Below, piece by piece: positions 45,300 through 55,451 of a stretch of 64,000 nucleotides of DNA. Within the stretch, counting starts at the first letter, position 1; every line of letters starts with the position of its first letter. The notes below the pieces were generated by a model, which saw nothing but the letters and a program-made list of their open reading frames with translations, made no database searches and was not told where the DNA came from. Source of the stretch: Cytophagales bacterium Alg240-R148 (GTDB lineage: Bacteria > Bacteroidota > Bacteroidia > Cytophagales > Cyclobacteriaceae). The stretch spans positions 1,506,379-1,570,378 of the forward strand of contig LS999826.1 in NCBI GenBank assembly GCA_900537185.1, written 5' to 3'. The position numbers were made by a program, and so were the translations under genes.

Positions 45300-46532
45300 C
45301 TATTTCGTTTTTGCAGTAATGTAATCCAGTTCTGCTAATGCGATGTGGTATTCCGACAAGGCAGTAGCTTTCATTTTTTGATACTTTAATATTTGCTGTT
45401 GCATCCTAAGTACTTCTTCAAAGTCTTTTCCCGAATTGCTGTAAGCAGAGAATAAAAGGTTTAATGATTGACCAGACTCCTGTATTTGTTCTTCGTATAA
45501 CTGAATCAGCTCAACCTGTTTTTGGATCTCGAACCAAATCATGTCATAGGAACTGGTTAGCCTGTTGGTGGCTTCTTCTCTTTGCAGGGAATAAGATTCT
45601 TGCATGAGTTGAGCTTCTTTTTGTGCTGCTTTATATTTTCCTCTGAAAATTGGAAGGCTCACAGACACCATTGGCATAAATGCATCTTTTCCATTGTCAG
45701 GCACAGACATATCCGTTCGTTGACCTACGATTACATAATCTAAGCCTACACCAAGTTTTGGAAGACCCTGCTTGATTGCGGCTTGTTCACTTGCTTTACT
45801 GGCTTCAATTTTCAACTCCAATTCATCCAGAATAGGATTGGACGCGAGTAACGAGTCTTTACGATAGTTTGCAGGTAAACTAAAAGTGAATAAAGAGTCC
45901 TGAACAACAATATTGTCGTCATCAGACCGATTCAAAAGCTTATTAAAACGAGTTACAAGAGGTTTTTGCTTTTGTTCCAGTATAGACAAATTAGTAGTTG
46001 CATCTTTGAGCATAATGTCCACCCTCAATACATCTACCATTGAGCCTTTATCGTTTTGAAATTGAATAGTGGCTATCTCTTTGTATGAGGATAGGATGCG
46101 TTGATTTTCTTCTTCAATTGAAATCAACTTTTGCAGCTCATAGAGTGGATAATATGATGCTGATACTTGGTAGTACAATTTGTTTCGGGCATCTAAAAAC
46201 TCTTGATATTTTGCTTCTGCCATTAAAGTAGCAGCATCTTCCTGGGCTTTTAAAGTGCCGAACCATGGAAACATTTGTGTCAAAGAAAACCTTGCTCGTT
46301 GCGGCCCCACTCTTGTTTCCACTGGAGACACGAAATAACCGAAGGAAAGATTGGGGTCTGGCAAACTGCTAACTTGTGTTACTTTTTGCATAGCAGCTTC
46401 AAAGGATTTGTATTTAGCCTGCAATCCCGGATTGTTTTCTGCCGCTAACTTGAAATAGTCATCTAACGACTGAGCATTTGTTAATGTGGAAAAGCCAAAT
46501 GCCGTGAATATGATTATGATTATTTTTTTCAT
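45300..46532 (-). CDS. cusC: TolC-family outer membrane channel of the copper pump
   Basis: This 410-residue protein has a signal peptide (cleavage after LTNAQS) and two outer-membrane efflux repeats of long helices (FEAAMQKVTQVSSLPDPNLSFG ... SLPIFRGKYKAAQKEAQ). Start and pump stop overlap (46529-46532), so pump, channel and the following genes are one transcript. It would be the exit duct for the CusA/CusB pump. It lacks an obvious lipobox, unlike E. coli CusC. Confidence 0.85.
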   Translation of the reverse strand: MKKIIIIIFTAFGFSTLTNAQSLDDYFKLAAENNPGLQAKYKSFEAAMQKVTQVSSLPDPNLSFGYFVSPVETRVGPQRARFSLTQMFPWFGTLKAQEDAATLMAEAKYQEFLDARNKLYYQVSASYYPLYELQKLISIEEENQRILSSYKEIATIQFQNDKGSMVDVLRVDIMLKDATTNLSILEQKQKPLVTRFNKLLNRSDDDNIVVQDSLFTFSLPANYRKDSLLASNPILDELELKIEASKASEQAAIKQGLPKLGVGLDYVIVGQRTDMSVPDNGKDAFMPMVSVSLPIFRGKYKAAQKEAQLMQESYSLQREEATNRLTSSYDMIWFEIQKQVELIQLYEEQIQESGQSLNLLFSAYSNSGKDFEEVLRMQQQILKYQKMKATALSEYHIALAELDYITAKTK

Positions 46533-49500
46533 GATTGGCCTTTTGAAATTTTACGTTCTTCTCTCCAGCAGTAAATCACCGGAACGATGAAATAAGTGAT
46601 GGCAGCAAATAGCATCCCACCAACAGCAGGCAATGCCATGGGTATCATAATATCTGAACCTCTCCCAGTAGAAGTGAGGATAGGTAGTAAAGCAATGATG
46701 GTCGTGGCAGTTGTCATTACTGCTGGCTTTATTCTGCGCTGCCCTGCTTCCACTGTTGCCGCTCTTATTCCTTTTATATTATCTGTTTTATTTCTATCAA
46801 AGCTTTGATCCAGATATGTAGCCATCAATACTCCATCGTCAGTTGCTATTCCAAAGAGGGCAATAAACCCAACCCAAACGGCCACACTCAGATTAATGGT
46901 GTGTATTTGGAATAAATCACGAAAGTTTGTGCCGAAGACTGAGAAGTCTGCAAACCAACTTTGCCCATAGAGCCATAGCATGATAAAGCCACCGCTAAAA
47001 GCCATTGCAATACCTGTAAATACCATTAATGAAGTGGATACCGAACGGAACTGGAAATAAAGAATGAGAAATACAATGCCTAATACCAAAGGAACAATGA
47101 TAGAAAGTCGTTTTTCTGCCCTCACCTGATTTTCATAACTCCCTGAAAACTTATAGCTCACACCAGCAGGTACGGTCAGTTCACCTGAATCAATTTTATC
47201 CTGAATCGTGCGTTGAGCATCGTTTACCACAGTGACTTCCGAGAAACCATCACGTTTATCAAACAGTACATAGCCAACCAGAAAGGTTTCTTCACTTTTT
47301 ATCGCTTGTGGGCCCCTTACATATTCAAAGTCAATGATTTGAGATAATGGAATTTGAGCACCTGTGGGTGTAGGCATTAGTATTTTACCCAATGCTTCAG
47401 GGTCATCCCTCAATTCTCTTGGATAGCGTACCCTGACAGGAAATCTTTCTCGACCTTCTACAGTGGAAGTGATTTTCATTCCACCAATTGCAGTTTCTAT
47501 GGTCCGCTGAACATCTTCTATATTCAATCCATATCGTGAGATTTCATCCCTGTTTATGTTGAGGTGTATGTAGGGTTTACCTACAATTCTATCCGCAAAT
47601 ACTGCTTCTGCCTTTACAGAAGGCACTCCTTTTAGAACGTTCTCCAACTGCAATCCAAAGTTCTCTATTGTTTTCAGGTCAGGGCCATATACCTTGATTC
47701 CCATAGGAGCTCGCATCCCTGTTTGGAGCATGACCAACCGAGTTTCAATCGGTTGAAGCTTAGGTGCTGAGGTGACACCTGGTAGTTTGGTGGCTTTTAC
47801 TATCTCATTCCAAATATCATCGGGAGATTGAATGTGATCACGCCAATTGCGGTAATACTCGCCATTATCATCTGCAATTAATGCAGTCGCTTCTATGCCC
47901 TGTTCCAAACCTTCTTTGTTAGTAAGGGCATCTCCCGAAATAGTAATGAACCGATTGTCTTTGTCCGCCTTAAACCTTTGTCTATGTCCTTTTTTGTTTA
48001 GGATGTATTCTGACTTGTAATTGATAATGTTTTCATACATAGAAATAGGGGCTGGGTCAAGGGCTGATTCTACCCGTCCGAGTTTACCAACCGTTAGCTC
48101 TACTTCGGGGATACTGGTAAGTAGCATATCCAATTGGCCTACTATCTTTCGATTGAATGTTACTCCGGAATGAGGCATTGAGGTTGGCATCAACAGAAAG
48201 CTTCCTTCATCCAGAGAAGGCATAAATTCTTTGCCTATCCCGGGAAAGGTATGGGACATGGCTGACCATCCTTTGGTCTGATCCAAATTCCATCCAACCT
48301 TCTCAAAACCCTTGGAGACAAAACCAAAAACAGCATTGAAGCCAAGCCAAATATTTGCACCTAATAGGATGAGTATAGTCGGGATAATCAAAAACTTGAT
48401 TTTGTTATTTAAACACCAAGTGAGGATTTTTTTGTATTGAAATTCCAATAGCCTAAACGCACCGAGTATAACACCGACCAATAGGGCAACAAAAACAAAG
48501 TTGAGGAGAAGGGATTTAGATGCACCTAGTGGTAACCAATATTTTGCCAGCAACCAAATGACTCCCAACAGGACAATGATTAATTCCGCATACTTGAGTA
48601 AGAACTTTATTACAGTCGGAAGTGAAGCATTTTTGAGCTGTTCAATGTTTTTTACAATACCGATGATTCCAAATAGAATTAGTAACACTCCCGTCCAAAC
48701 CTGTCCAATAAAGAGGCTAATAATTCCAATAAGCACTAAGCCGTAATGACCATACTTTCTTAAAAACTTGTTTTTGATATTGAATCCAAAAAACCAATGT
48801 GCCAGCGTTGGTAAAATCAGCAATGAAACGATCAATGCAGCTAAAAGGGCAAAAGTCTTTGTAAAAGCCAGAGGACCAAACAGCTTGCCTTCTGCTGCCT
48901 GCATGGTAAATACAGGGACAAAACTCACAATTGTGGTAGAGACAGCCGTTAATATCGCAGTGGCCACCTCTGATGCTCCATTGTAAATGGTATCAATTAG
49001 TTTTTGGCTTGGTGGGGCTTCATCAATATGCTTGATGATATTTTCAGAAAGAATAATACCTAAGTCCACCATTGTTCCGATGGCAATGGCTATTCCTGAT
49101 AGTGCTACAATATTCGCATCGACACCAAAGTATCGCATGGCAATAAACACCATGAGCACGGCAATGGGCAAAAGGCTGGAAATAAGGAATGAAGCTCTTA
49201 GGTTATATACCATCACAATCACCACCAGAATGGTAATGAGAATTTCCAGCGACAAGGCTTCTTCCAGTGTACCTAAGGTTTCATAGATCAATTCTGAGCG
49301 ATCATAAAACGGGACAATTGTAAGCTGGCTTTCTCTACCGTCAGCCAATGTTTTCTTGGGAAGGCCGGGTGCTATTTCAATAATTTTGGCTTTTACATTG
49401 TTGATGACCTGCAAGGGATTCGCTCCATATCGAGCTACTACAACGCCACCTACTACTTCAGCACCATCTTTGTCCAAAATACCTCGTCTTGTAGCGGGGC

Positions 49501-50353
49501 CAAGAGATACTACACCAATGTCTTTTATCCTTATAGGCACATTGTCTTGTACTGCAACTACTGCATTTTCTATGTCTTCTACTTTCTTGACATATCCTAA
49601 ACCACGAACTAAATATTCAGCCTGATTGATTTCTATGGTCTTTGCACCAACATCCTTATTGGATTTTTGTACTGCCTGCATGACTTTATGCAAGGGGATG
49701 TTGTAGGCTTTCAATGCGTCAGGATTTACATCAATTTGGTATTCCTGAATAAAACCGCCAATGGAAGCAACTTCTGAAACGCCTTCTGTTGCATTTAATC
49801 CATACTTCACATAGAAGTCCTGAACTGTACGGATTTCGTGCAAGTCCCAACCGCCAGTTGGATTTCCGTTTTTGTCCCTTCCTTCAATGGTGTACCAATA
49901 CACCTGCCCTAAGGCGGTAGCATCTGGCCCCAATGCAGGCTGTACGGCATCAGGGAGTAAGCCAGAGGGTAGTGAGTTGAGTTTTTCGAGTATTCTGGAT
50001 CGTGACCAATAGAACTCCACATCTTCTGAGAAGATGATATAGATACTGGAAAAACCGAAGATGGATGAACTTCTGATAGATTTTACTCCTGGGATTCCTA
50101 GTAAATAAGTAGTTAAAGGATAAGAGATTTGATCCTCAATATCCTGTGGCGAACGGCCAGCCCATTGGGTAAAAACGATTTGTTGGTTTTCTCCTATGTC
50201 TGGTATGGCATCTACCGGAACGGGATCAGAAGGCAATGCACCCACTTGCCATCCAAATGGAGCAGTTACAATTCCCCAGGCTACAAAACCTGTAAGGACG
50301 AGAACAGTGACCAACTTATTCTCTAAGAAATATTTTATGATTTTATTGAGCAT
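46529..50353 (-). CDS. cusA: CusA/CzcA-type heavy-metal RND pump, long form
   Basis: This 1274-residue inner-membrane pump has the HME-RND features: FTQWAGRSPQDIEDQISYPL early, IAIGTMVDLGIILSENI in TM4, ATDDGVLMATYLDQ in the second half, and EFMPSLDEGSFLLMP in the periplasmic domain. It is some 200 residues longer than E. coli CusA (1047), because an extra hydrophobic block (about 520-660, several predicted helices) sits between the two halves. It probably exports Cu(I)/Ag(I) with CusB and the TolC-type channel. It opens the main copper transcript. Confidence 0.88.
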   Translation of the reverse strand: MLNKIIKYFLENKLVTVLVLTGFVAWGIVTAPFGWQVGALPSDPVPVDAIPDIGENQQIVFTQWAGRSPQDIEDQISYPLTTYLLGIPGVKSIRSSSIFGFSSIYIIFSEDVEFYWSRSRILEKLNSLPSGLLPDAVQPALGPDATALGQVYWYTIEGRDKNGNPTGGWDLHEIRTVQDFYVKYGLNATEGVSEVASIGGFIQEYQIDVNPDALKAYNIPLHKVMQAVQKSNKDVGAKTIEINQAEYLVRGLGYVKKVEDIENAVVAVQDNVPIRIKDIGVVSLGPATRRGILDKDGAEVVGGVVVARYGANPLQVINNVKAKIIEIAPGLPKKTLADGRESQLTIVPFYDRSELIYETLGTLEEALSLEILITILVVIVMVYNLRASFLISSLLPIAVLMVFIAMRYFGVDANIVALSGIAIAIGTMVDLGIILSENIIKHIDEAPPSQKLIDTIYNGASEVATAILTAVSTTIVSFVPVFTMQAAEGKLFGPLAFTKTFALLAALIVSLLILPTLAHWFFGFNIKNKFLRKYGHYGLVLIGIISLFIGQVWTGVLLILFGIIGIVKNIEQLKNASLPTVIKFLLKYAELIIVLLGVIWLLAKYWLPLGASKSLLLNFVFVALLVGVILGAFRLLEFQYKKILTWCLNNKIKFLIIPTILILLGANIWLGFNAVFGFVSKGFEKVGWNLDQTKGWSAMSHTFPGIGKEFMPSLDEGSFLLMPTSMPHSGVTFNRKIVGQLDMLLTSIPEVELTVGKLGRVESALDPAPISMYENIINYKSEYILNKKGHRQRFKADKDNRFITISGDALTNKEGLEQGIEATALIADDNGEYYRNWRDHIQSPDDIWNEIVKATKLPGVTSAPKLQPIETRLVMLQTGMRAPMGIKVYGPDLKTIENFGLQLENVLKGVPSVKAEAVFADRIVGKPYIHLNINRDEISRYGLNIEDVQRTIETAIGGMKITSTVEGRERFPVRVRYPRELRDDPEALGKILMPTPTGAQIPLSQIIDFEYVRGPQAIKSEETFLVGYVLFDKRDGFSEVTVVNDAQRTIQDKIDSGELTVPAGVSYKFSGSYENQVRAEKRLSIIVPLVLGIVFLILYFQFRSVSTSLMVFTGIAMAFSGGFIMLWLYGQSWFADFSVFGTNFRDLFQIHTINLSVAVWVGFIALFGIATDDGVLMATYLDQSFDRNKTDNIKGIRAATVEAGQRRIKPAVMTTATTIIALLPILTSTGRGSDIMIPMALPAVGGMLFAAITYFIVPVIYCWREERKISKGQS

Positions 50354-50457
50354 AATACAATTGAATTTGATTGAACAGAAAAGAATTGTTCAATGGCAGG
50401 AAATGCCACTATGCTCCATAGTCACAAGACCAGGAACATCAAATTGTACTATGCGGT

Positions 50458-50877
50458 TTAAATTAAAAAGGTCTGAAAAAGGACTTGAATATCCTTATCA
50501 GGTATGGGAGGAGAGTAATAAGTGTTATGAACAAAAGCTTGATCAGCAAATAGAATCGGCTGAACATAAGTGTGAATGAAAGCAACAAAGAAAACAGGAT
50601 TCACATCAACAGAGAAGGCTTGAAGATTTGCATTCTCATCTAATTGAAGTACCTCATGTTGATTTTCACAACAGGGTTTAGGTTTTACCTGTTCTTCTGA
50701 GGATGGTTCTTTTTTGCAGTCTCCATCCATATCGGACATTCCGCAATCAGGATTATGAAGTCCGATTGAAAAAGAGGTCTCAACCGCTACGCCACCACAA
50801 AAATGTGTGTTCATAGAGAAACCCACGCTGGAAACCAACATTAAAAAGGCGAGCGATATGGAGATTATTCTTCTCAC
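50458..50877 (-). CDS. HYC_CC_PP-type small exported protein
   Basis: This 139-residue protein has a signal peptide (IISISLAFLMLVSSVGFS), then THFCGG, CGMSDMDGDC, CCENQH and a C-terminal PPIPDKD: the ordered H-x-C, CC and PP features of the family. The cysteine/histidine pattern suggests periplasmic metal binding; proteins like this are usually found beside CusA pumps, as here (about 100 bp upstream of cusA). Function not established. Confidence 0.75.
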   Translation of the reverse strand: MRRIISISLAFLMLVSSVGFSMNTHFCGGVAVETSFSIGLHNPDCGMSDMDGDCKKEPSSEEQVKPKPCCENQHEVLQLDENANLQAFSVDVNPVFFVAFIHTYVQPILFADQAFVHNTYYSPPIPDKDIQVLFQTFLI

Positions 50878-51020
50878 TTACAACGAATATACGAAATTAA
50901 AAGAAGCATGTTTTATAGAATTTTGACTTTTGTTTATATAATTGGGTTCCCCTTGAACATGAAAAAGCCCTTATTCAAGGAAATTGAACAAGAGCCTGAG
51001 ATCATTTGAATGTGTGGTTC

Positions 51021-51230
51021 TTATATTTCATCAGCAATAAAGCCTGCCTTTTGCACGGTTTGTTTGATGTCATCCGAATTTAAATTATCCGTTTCAACGG
51101 TAAGAATACGGTCATCATGCTCTAGGTCGACATCCCACTTATGAATGTTTTTTTCTTCGTTTAGTACTGGTGAAACTTTAGATAGGCAACCTGTGCAATT
51201 AATATTTGATTTGAATTTTAGTGTTTTCAT
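51021..51230 (-). CDS. HMA-domain copper chaperone
   Basis: This 69-residue protein is a single HMA domain with the C13-T-G-C16 metal site (SNINCTGCLSKV). It starts 28 bp after the CopA gene stop and likely passes Cu(I) to or from CopA in the cytoplasm. The Asn before Cys in place of Met in MTC is a small deviation. Confidence 0.82.
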   Translation of the reverse strand: MKTLKFKSNINCTGCLSKVSPVLNEEKNIHKWDVDLEHDDRILTVETDNLNSDDIKQTVQKAGFIADEI

Positions 51231-51258
51231 TTTATGATTATTTTGAATTAAACATGAA

Positions 51259-53502
51259 TTAAAGTTTTGCTGCTTTAAGCCGCAGACTATTGGCTACTAC
51301 TGATACAGAACTAAATGCCATGGCCGCTCCGGCAATCATCGGGTCAAGTAAGAATCCGTTGTAGGCGTAGAGAACCCCGGCAGCTATCGGAATACCAATT
51401 ACATTATAGATAAATGCCCAAAACAGGTTTTGTCTGATGCCTTGAACTGTTCTACTGGACAATTTCAGAGCTTTGGGAATGGATTGAAGGTCAGATGTGA
51501 TCAATGTCATTTTAGCCACATCCATGGCAATATCAGAACCTTTTCCCATTGCAATACTGACATCTGCCTGGGCTAATGCATGAGAATCGTTGATTCCGTC
51601 ACCCACCATAGCAACTACTTTTCCTTGCTCTTGTAATTCCTTCACGAAATCGGCCTTGTCTGAAGGCATCATTTCGGCTTTGAAATGCTCTATTCCTACT
51701 TGTTTAGCGACAGCTTTTGCCGTTTGTTCATTATCGCCCGTAAGCATATACACGTCTATGCCGCGATCTTGCAACGTTTTAATGGCTGCTGATGAACTCT
51801 CCTTTATTTCATCAGCGATGGCAAGAATAGCCAGGACGGTCAACTGGTTGGCAAAAAAGATTACTGTTTTTCCCTTGTCTCTCCATTCATTGGCCTGCCT
51901 TGCTGTAGCCAATGAAAGCGTGATGTCTTTGCTATTTAGCAATCGTTGATTACCAATGTAGAACTTTTCACCATCTGGTGATTGGGCTTCTGCACCCATT
52001 CCAGTGAGGCTGTGAAAATCCTTGATACTTTCAGGTTTAAGTCCATCCTTTTTTAGCCCGACTACCACTGCATCAGCCAAAGGGTGTTCCGACTGAGACT
52101 CAATGGCTAAAAGCACCTGCTTGTGGTAGTCATTACTATTTTCCCAATGCCAATTAGTGACGGTCGGTTTACCTTTTGTTACCGTACCTGTCTTATCCAA
52201 TACAATGGCATTGGTTTGATGTCCTAATTCCAGACTCTCGGCATCTTTGATTAGGATATTGTTTTCAGCTCCCTTACCAATGCCTACCATAATGGCCGTT
52301 GGTGTGGCTAAACCTAAAGCACAAGGACACGCAATTACTAATACCGCCACAGACGTGAGCAGTGCATGTGTTAAAGCGTCATCACCCCCTATGATGATCC
52401 AGGTGATAAATGTGACTATTGCGATTGTGATTACGACCGGTACAAATACACCAGCAATTTTATCAACCAATTTCTGAACAGGTGCTTTGCTTCCTTGTGC
52501 TTGCTGCACCATTTTAATTATTTGTGAAAGCAAAGTTTCTCCACCCACCTTTTTGGCGATAAACTGAAAACTACCCTTTTGATTGACCGTTCCTGCAAAT
52601 ACTTCGGCACCTTTGGATTTTTCTACAGGAACGGGTTCGCCCGTAATCATACTTTCATCCACAAATGAGCTACCTTCAGAAACTTCCCCATCTACGGGTA
52701 TTTTTTCCCCAGGTTTTACCACGATGGTATATCCTTTTTGGACAGAAGAGATAAGCATCTCTACTTCTTCACCATTTTGGATAACCTTTAGTGTTTTAGG
52801 CTGTAACCCCATTAATTTTTTAATGGCTGATGAGGTATTCGACTTGGCACGCTCTTCAAGCAATTTACCTAGTGAAATGAAAGTGATAATGACCGTAGCT
52901 GCTTCATAGTAAACATGTGGGTGAATGCCCCTATCGTGCCAGAAATCAGGAAAAAATGTATTGAACACACTGAAAACAAAAGCAATTCCGGTACTGAGGG
53001 CAACCAAGGTATCCATATTGGCTTTTCCGTGCTTGGCTTGCTTCCAAGCGTTGCTATAGAAGCTGCGGCCAAACCAGAAAAGGATCGGTATACTGAATAG
53101 CATTGAAATCCATCGCCCTGGAATCCATTCCATGTAAAACATGCCTATGATGAATACGGGCAGAGTTAAAATGGCTGACCAAATGGTTCGTTGTTTAACA
53201 TCCTGATAATGCTGTTTTTGCAGATTTTCCTGTGTTTCTGCCGGATCTTCTGCATCTACAATCAAATCATACCCTACTGCTTGTAGGGCCTTCTGCAAGT
53301 CTTCAGGTACAAGAGTTGCATCGTATTCGACCAACACAGATGAAGAGGCAAAATTGACACTGGCATTTTTTACGCCATCGGTGTGACCTAAAATAGACTC
53401 TACGCTAGATGCACAGGCAGCACAGGTCATTCCAGTGACTGGAAATGACTGTTTGTTTATATCAGCCTTTTTATTGGGTATTGTTATATCTGTAGTCTCC
53501 AT
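51259..53502 (-). CDS. copA: CopA-type Cu(I) P-type ATPase (CPC motif)
   Basis: This 747-residue P1B-1 ATPase has one N-terminal HMA domain ([10 protein letters not shown] near residues 24-33) and eight predicted helices. Motifs: the membrane metal site [11 protein letters not shown], phosphorylation site [30 protein letters not shown] and [16 protein letters not shown]. It exports Cu(I) from the cytoplasm. It differs from the CopB-type pump at 41913 (CPH, His-rich N-terminus), so the island has both classes. An HMA chaperone follows and an AraC-type regulator precedes it. Confidence 0.92.
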   Translation of the reverse strand: METTDITIPNKKADINKQSFPVTGMTCAACASSVESILGHTDGVKNASVNFASSSVLVEYDATLVPEDLQKALQAVGYDLIVDAEDPAETQENLQKQHYQDVKQRTIWSAILTLPVFIIGMFYMEWIPGRWISMLFSIPILFWFGRSFYSNAWKQAKHGKANMDTLVALSTGIAFVFSVFNTFFPDFWHDRGIHPHVYYEAATVIITFISLGKLLEERAKSNTSSAIKKLMGLQPKTLKVIQNGEEVEMLISSVQKGYTIVVKPGEKIPVDGEVSEGSSFVDESMITGEPVPVEKSKGAEVFAGTVNQKGSFQFIAKKVGGETLLSQIIKMVQQAQGSKAPVQKLVDKIAGVFVPVVITIAIVTFITWIIIGGDDALTHALLTSVAVLVIACPCALGLATPTAIMVGIGKGAENNILIKDAESLELGHQTNAIVLDKTGTVTKGKPTVTNWHWENSNDYHKQVLLAIESQSEHPLADAVVVGLKKDGLKPESIKDFHSLTGMGAEAQSPDGEKFYIGNQRLLNSKDITLSLATARQANEWRDKGKTVIFFANQLTVLAILAIADEIKESSSAAIKTLQDRGIDVYMLTGDNEQTAKAVAKQVGIEHFKAEMMPSDKADFVKELQEQGKVVAMVGDGINDSHALAQADVSIAMGKGSDIAMDVAKMTLITSDLQSIPKALKLSSRTVQGIRQNLFWAFIYNVIGIPIAAGVLYAYNGFLLDPMIAGAAMAFSSVSVVANSLRLKAAKL

Positions 53503-53593
53503 AAGTTTTTACTATTATTTGGATACTACAAATCTCAGGAATCATCAGTGAATACCTGTTACACAATTTTGATAAAGGTTTATGAGATTTTGG

Positions 53594-54157
53594 CTACAGT
53601 GAGTCGATGCTCTTTCGATCTGGTCGCAGTTTCTTGAACTGGGTAGGTGTCATCCCTGTCTCTTTTTTGAATTGTGCTGATAAATGCGCCACGCTGCTGT
53701 AGTCCATTTGATGGGCAATCTCTGAAAATGTCAGTTCATTATAAAAGATGAGCTCTTTAACTCGTTCTACTTTCTGTTTTAGGATAAACCGCTCGATGGT
53801 CGTTCCCTCAACGGACGAAAATAGCCTGCTCATTGATGAATACTCTTGGTTCAGTTTGTCTGTTATTAGGGTGGAGAAATTGACGTTTAAGTCTTCCTTG
53901 TTATGATGGATCCGGTCTACAATGATCGACTTGATTTGACCGATCAATTTTGATTTCTGATCCTGAAGTAGCTCAAAGCCTCGTGCTGTCAATAGTTTTT
54001 CCAGCTGAGCTTTCTGATCCTTTGAGAGGTCTATTAGGGTATTCACTTCTCCAAGTTCAATGGAAGAGGTTTTTATTTTTAAGCTATCAAAGATGTCTCT
54101 CACTGTGTCAATACAGCGAGGGCAGACCATGTTTTTTATGTAGAGGGTGGTTCTCAT
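53594..54157 (-). CDS. AraC-family regulator with a metal-binding-like N-terminus
   Basis: This 187-residue protein begins with an HMA-like segment containing MVCPRC (residues 11-16). It ends with two AraC helix-turn-helices (about 90-180; LTFSEIAHQMDYSSVAHLSAQFKKETG). The short length leaves no room for a cupin effector domain, so metal or copper bound at CPRC may be the signal (inference). It sits between the GDCC gene and copA on the same strand; copA is a likely target. Confidence 0.8.
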   Translation of the reverse strand: MRTTLYIKNMVCPRCIDTVRDIFDSLKIKTSSIELGEVNTLIDLSKDQKAQLEKLLTARGFELLQDQKSKLIGQIKSIIVDRIHHNKEDLNVNFSTLITDKLNQEYSSMSRLFSSVEGTTIERFILKQKVERVKELIFYNELTFSEIAHQMDYSSVAHLSAQFKKETGMTPTQFKKLRPDRKSIDSL

Positions 54158-54160
54158 TGA

Positions 54161-54376
54161 TTAACAACATTTTGTTTCTCCCTGCTGAATAGGTGGACAC
54201 TTCTTAGTTCCATAGCTACAATACACACAGCAATCACCTTGCTTTGGTTTCAGTACTTGGTGGCAGCTTTCACACTCATAAAAGTACTGACATGCATCTG
54301 TGGGCATGGTTTCTTCCTTCTGATGTCCGCAATTTGGACAGGTGATCGTTGATTCTAAAACTACTGGTTTCTCCAT
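54161..54376 (-). CDS. GDCCVYCSYG family metal-associated protein, copy 2
   Basis: This 71-residue paralogue of the 35890 gene keeps the CPNCGH and CESC pairs, GDCCVYCSYG and a terminal KCC. The first half is nearly identical to copy 1 (TITCP.CGHQKEETMPTDA), more so than the accompanying MerTP and ArsR, suggesting strong constraint. It lies 1 bp after the MerTP gene. Confidence 0.8.
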   Translation of the reverse strand: MEKPVVLESTITCPNCGHQKEETMPTDACQYFYECESCHQVLKPKQGDCCVYCSYGTKKCPPIQQGETKCC

Positions 54377-54377
54377 G

Positions 54378-55007
54378 CTATTGATTTTTTGGCTTCTCTA
54401 TTACAGTATAGCCAGTTTTGTTAATCGCTTCAATAATTATTCTTTCTTCAAGCTCGGAAGGCAAATATTCAACCGTGGCTGAACCATCTGAGTAGATGGC
54501 ATCCACTGATTTGACTCCTTCGAGTAATCCAACTTCATGTTCGATATGATTTTCACAACCAGCACAAGTCATTCCTTTTACCTCAAGTACGATCTTGGTT
54601 GTTTTCGTTGTGTCTTGAGCTACGATAACCGATGTATTTGGGCCTGCACCATTGGAATAGAACATGTGCGAGTAGCTTGGGAAAGTGAGCATGATGGCTG
54701 CAAGCACTGTAACTACTCCTAAGAATCTTTTTGACTGCCAAAAAGACGGCTTTCCATCATCTTCGCATGCGCATGCTATTTCCTCTGCAGATCGCGGTTT
54801 TAGTTTCTGATACCAGGCAAAACCTGAAATACATATGGTCAGTGCAATCAGGTAAGGTCTAAATGGCTCCATCCAGGAGAAGGTGGCAGCAATACCTCCA
54901 ATTCCTGCTAATAATGAGAACACAGGAGTGATGCAACATAAAGAAGCTATGATTGCGGCAAATAATCCTGCACCTGCACTTTTCGATGATATGTTCGTGG
55001 TACTCAT
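54378..55007 (-). CDS. merTP: MerTP-type mercuric transport fusion protein, copy 2
   Basis: This 209-residue paralogue of the 36105 gene has the same layout: Cys pair in the first helix (ASLCCITPVFSLLAG), CACEDD loop, and a C-terminal HMA domain with GMTCAGCENH. The linker before the HMA domain differs. It overlaps the ArsR gene by 4 bp. It imports Hg(II) or another soft metal by family knowledge; again no MerA follows. Confidence 0.82.
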   Translation of the reverse strand: MSTTNISSKSAGAGLFAAIIASLCCITPVFSLLAGIGGIAATFSWMEPFRPYLIALTICISGFAWYQKLKPRSAEEIACACEDDGKPSFWQSKRFLGVVTVLAAIMLTFPSYSHMFYSNGAGPNTSVIVAQDTTKTTKIVLEVKGMTCAGCENHIEHEVGLLEGVKSVDAIYSDGSATVEYLPSELEERIIIEAINKTGYTVIEKPKNQ

Positions 55008-55372
55008 GATACAGGTTCTTTCTGATTAGAAAGTGAGTCAAGTATGGGTTTGATCATTTCCATATTTTCCTTCACCAATGAATAGAAAATGGTTTGTCCT
55101 ACTTTCTTATCCCTGACTATACCACCATCTTTCAACTTTCTAAGGTGCTGTGAAACTCCTCCAACAGATATTTCCAGAATGTCACTGAAGTCACATGGAC
55201 ACATTTCACCTTCACGGGATAACAGATAGAGAATTTTTAATCTTGCAGCATTTCTTGCCAGGTTAAAGACTTTAGTTACATCCGCTAGCGGTTCTTCCAA
55301 TGACTGGATCGCTTCCTTACATTCTTTGATCTGAACCGGATCTGCCAATACTCTGATACAAGTATTACTCAT
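55004..55372 (-). CDS. ArsR-family metal-responsive repressor, copy 2
   Basis: This 122-residue paralogue of the 36710 protein has the same length and thiol positions (EMCPCDFSDIL, C18) and an altered recognition helix (ISVGGVSQHLRKLKDGGIV). Two tandem operator-like palindromes lie within 75 bp upstream, so it should autoregulate the ArsR-MerTP-GDCC operon. Confidence 0.85.
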   Translation of the reverse strand: MSNTCIRVLADPVQIKECKEAIQSLEEPLADVTKVFNLARNAARLKILYLLSREGEMCPCDFSDILEISVGGVSQHLRKLKDGGIVRDKKVGQTIFYSLVKENMEMIKPILDSLSNQKEPVS

Positions 55373-55380
55373 ACTTTAAT

Positions 55381-55445
55381 ATTTAAGTAAATACTAAAAT
55401 ACTAAGGTAATAAAAAAGATTCAGTATTTAAGTGAATGCTAAAAT
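55381..55445. promoter_or_regulatory. Tandem ArsR operators, copy 2
   Basis: ATTTAAGTAAATACTAAAAT (55381-55400) and ATTTAAGTGAATGCTAAAAT (55426-55445) share an 8-4-8 design and the ATTTAAGT half-site with the 37.1-kb pair; their centres are 45 bp apart versus about 49 bp there. Confidence 0.65.
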
Positions 55446-55451
55446 AGAGCT

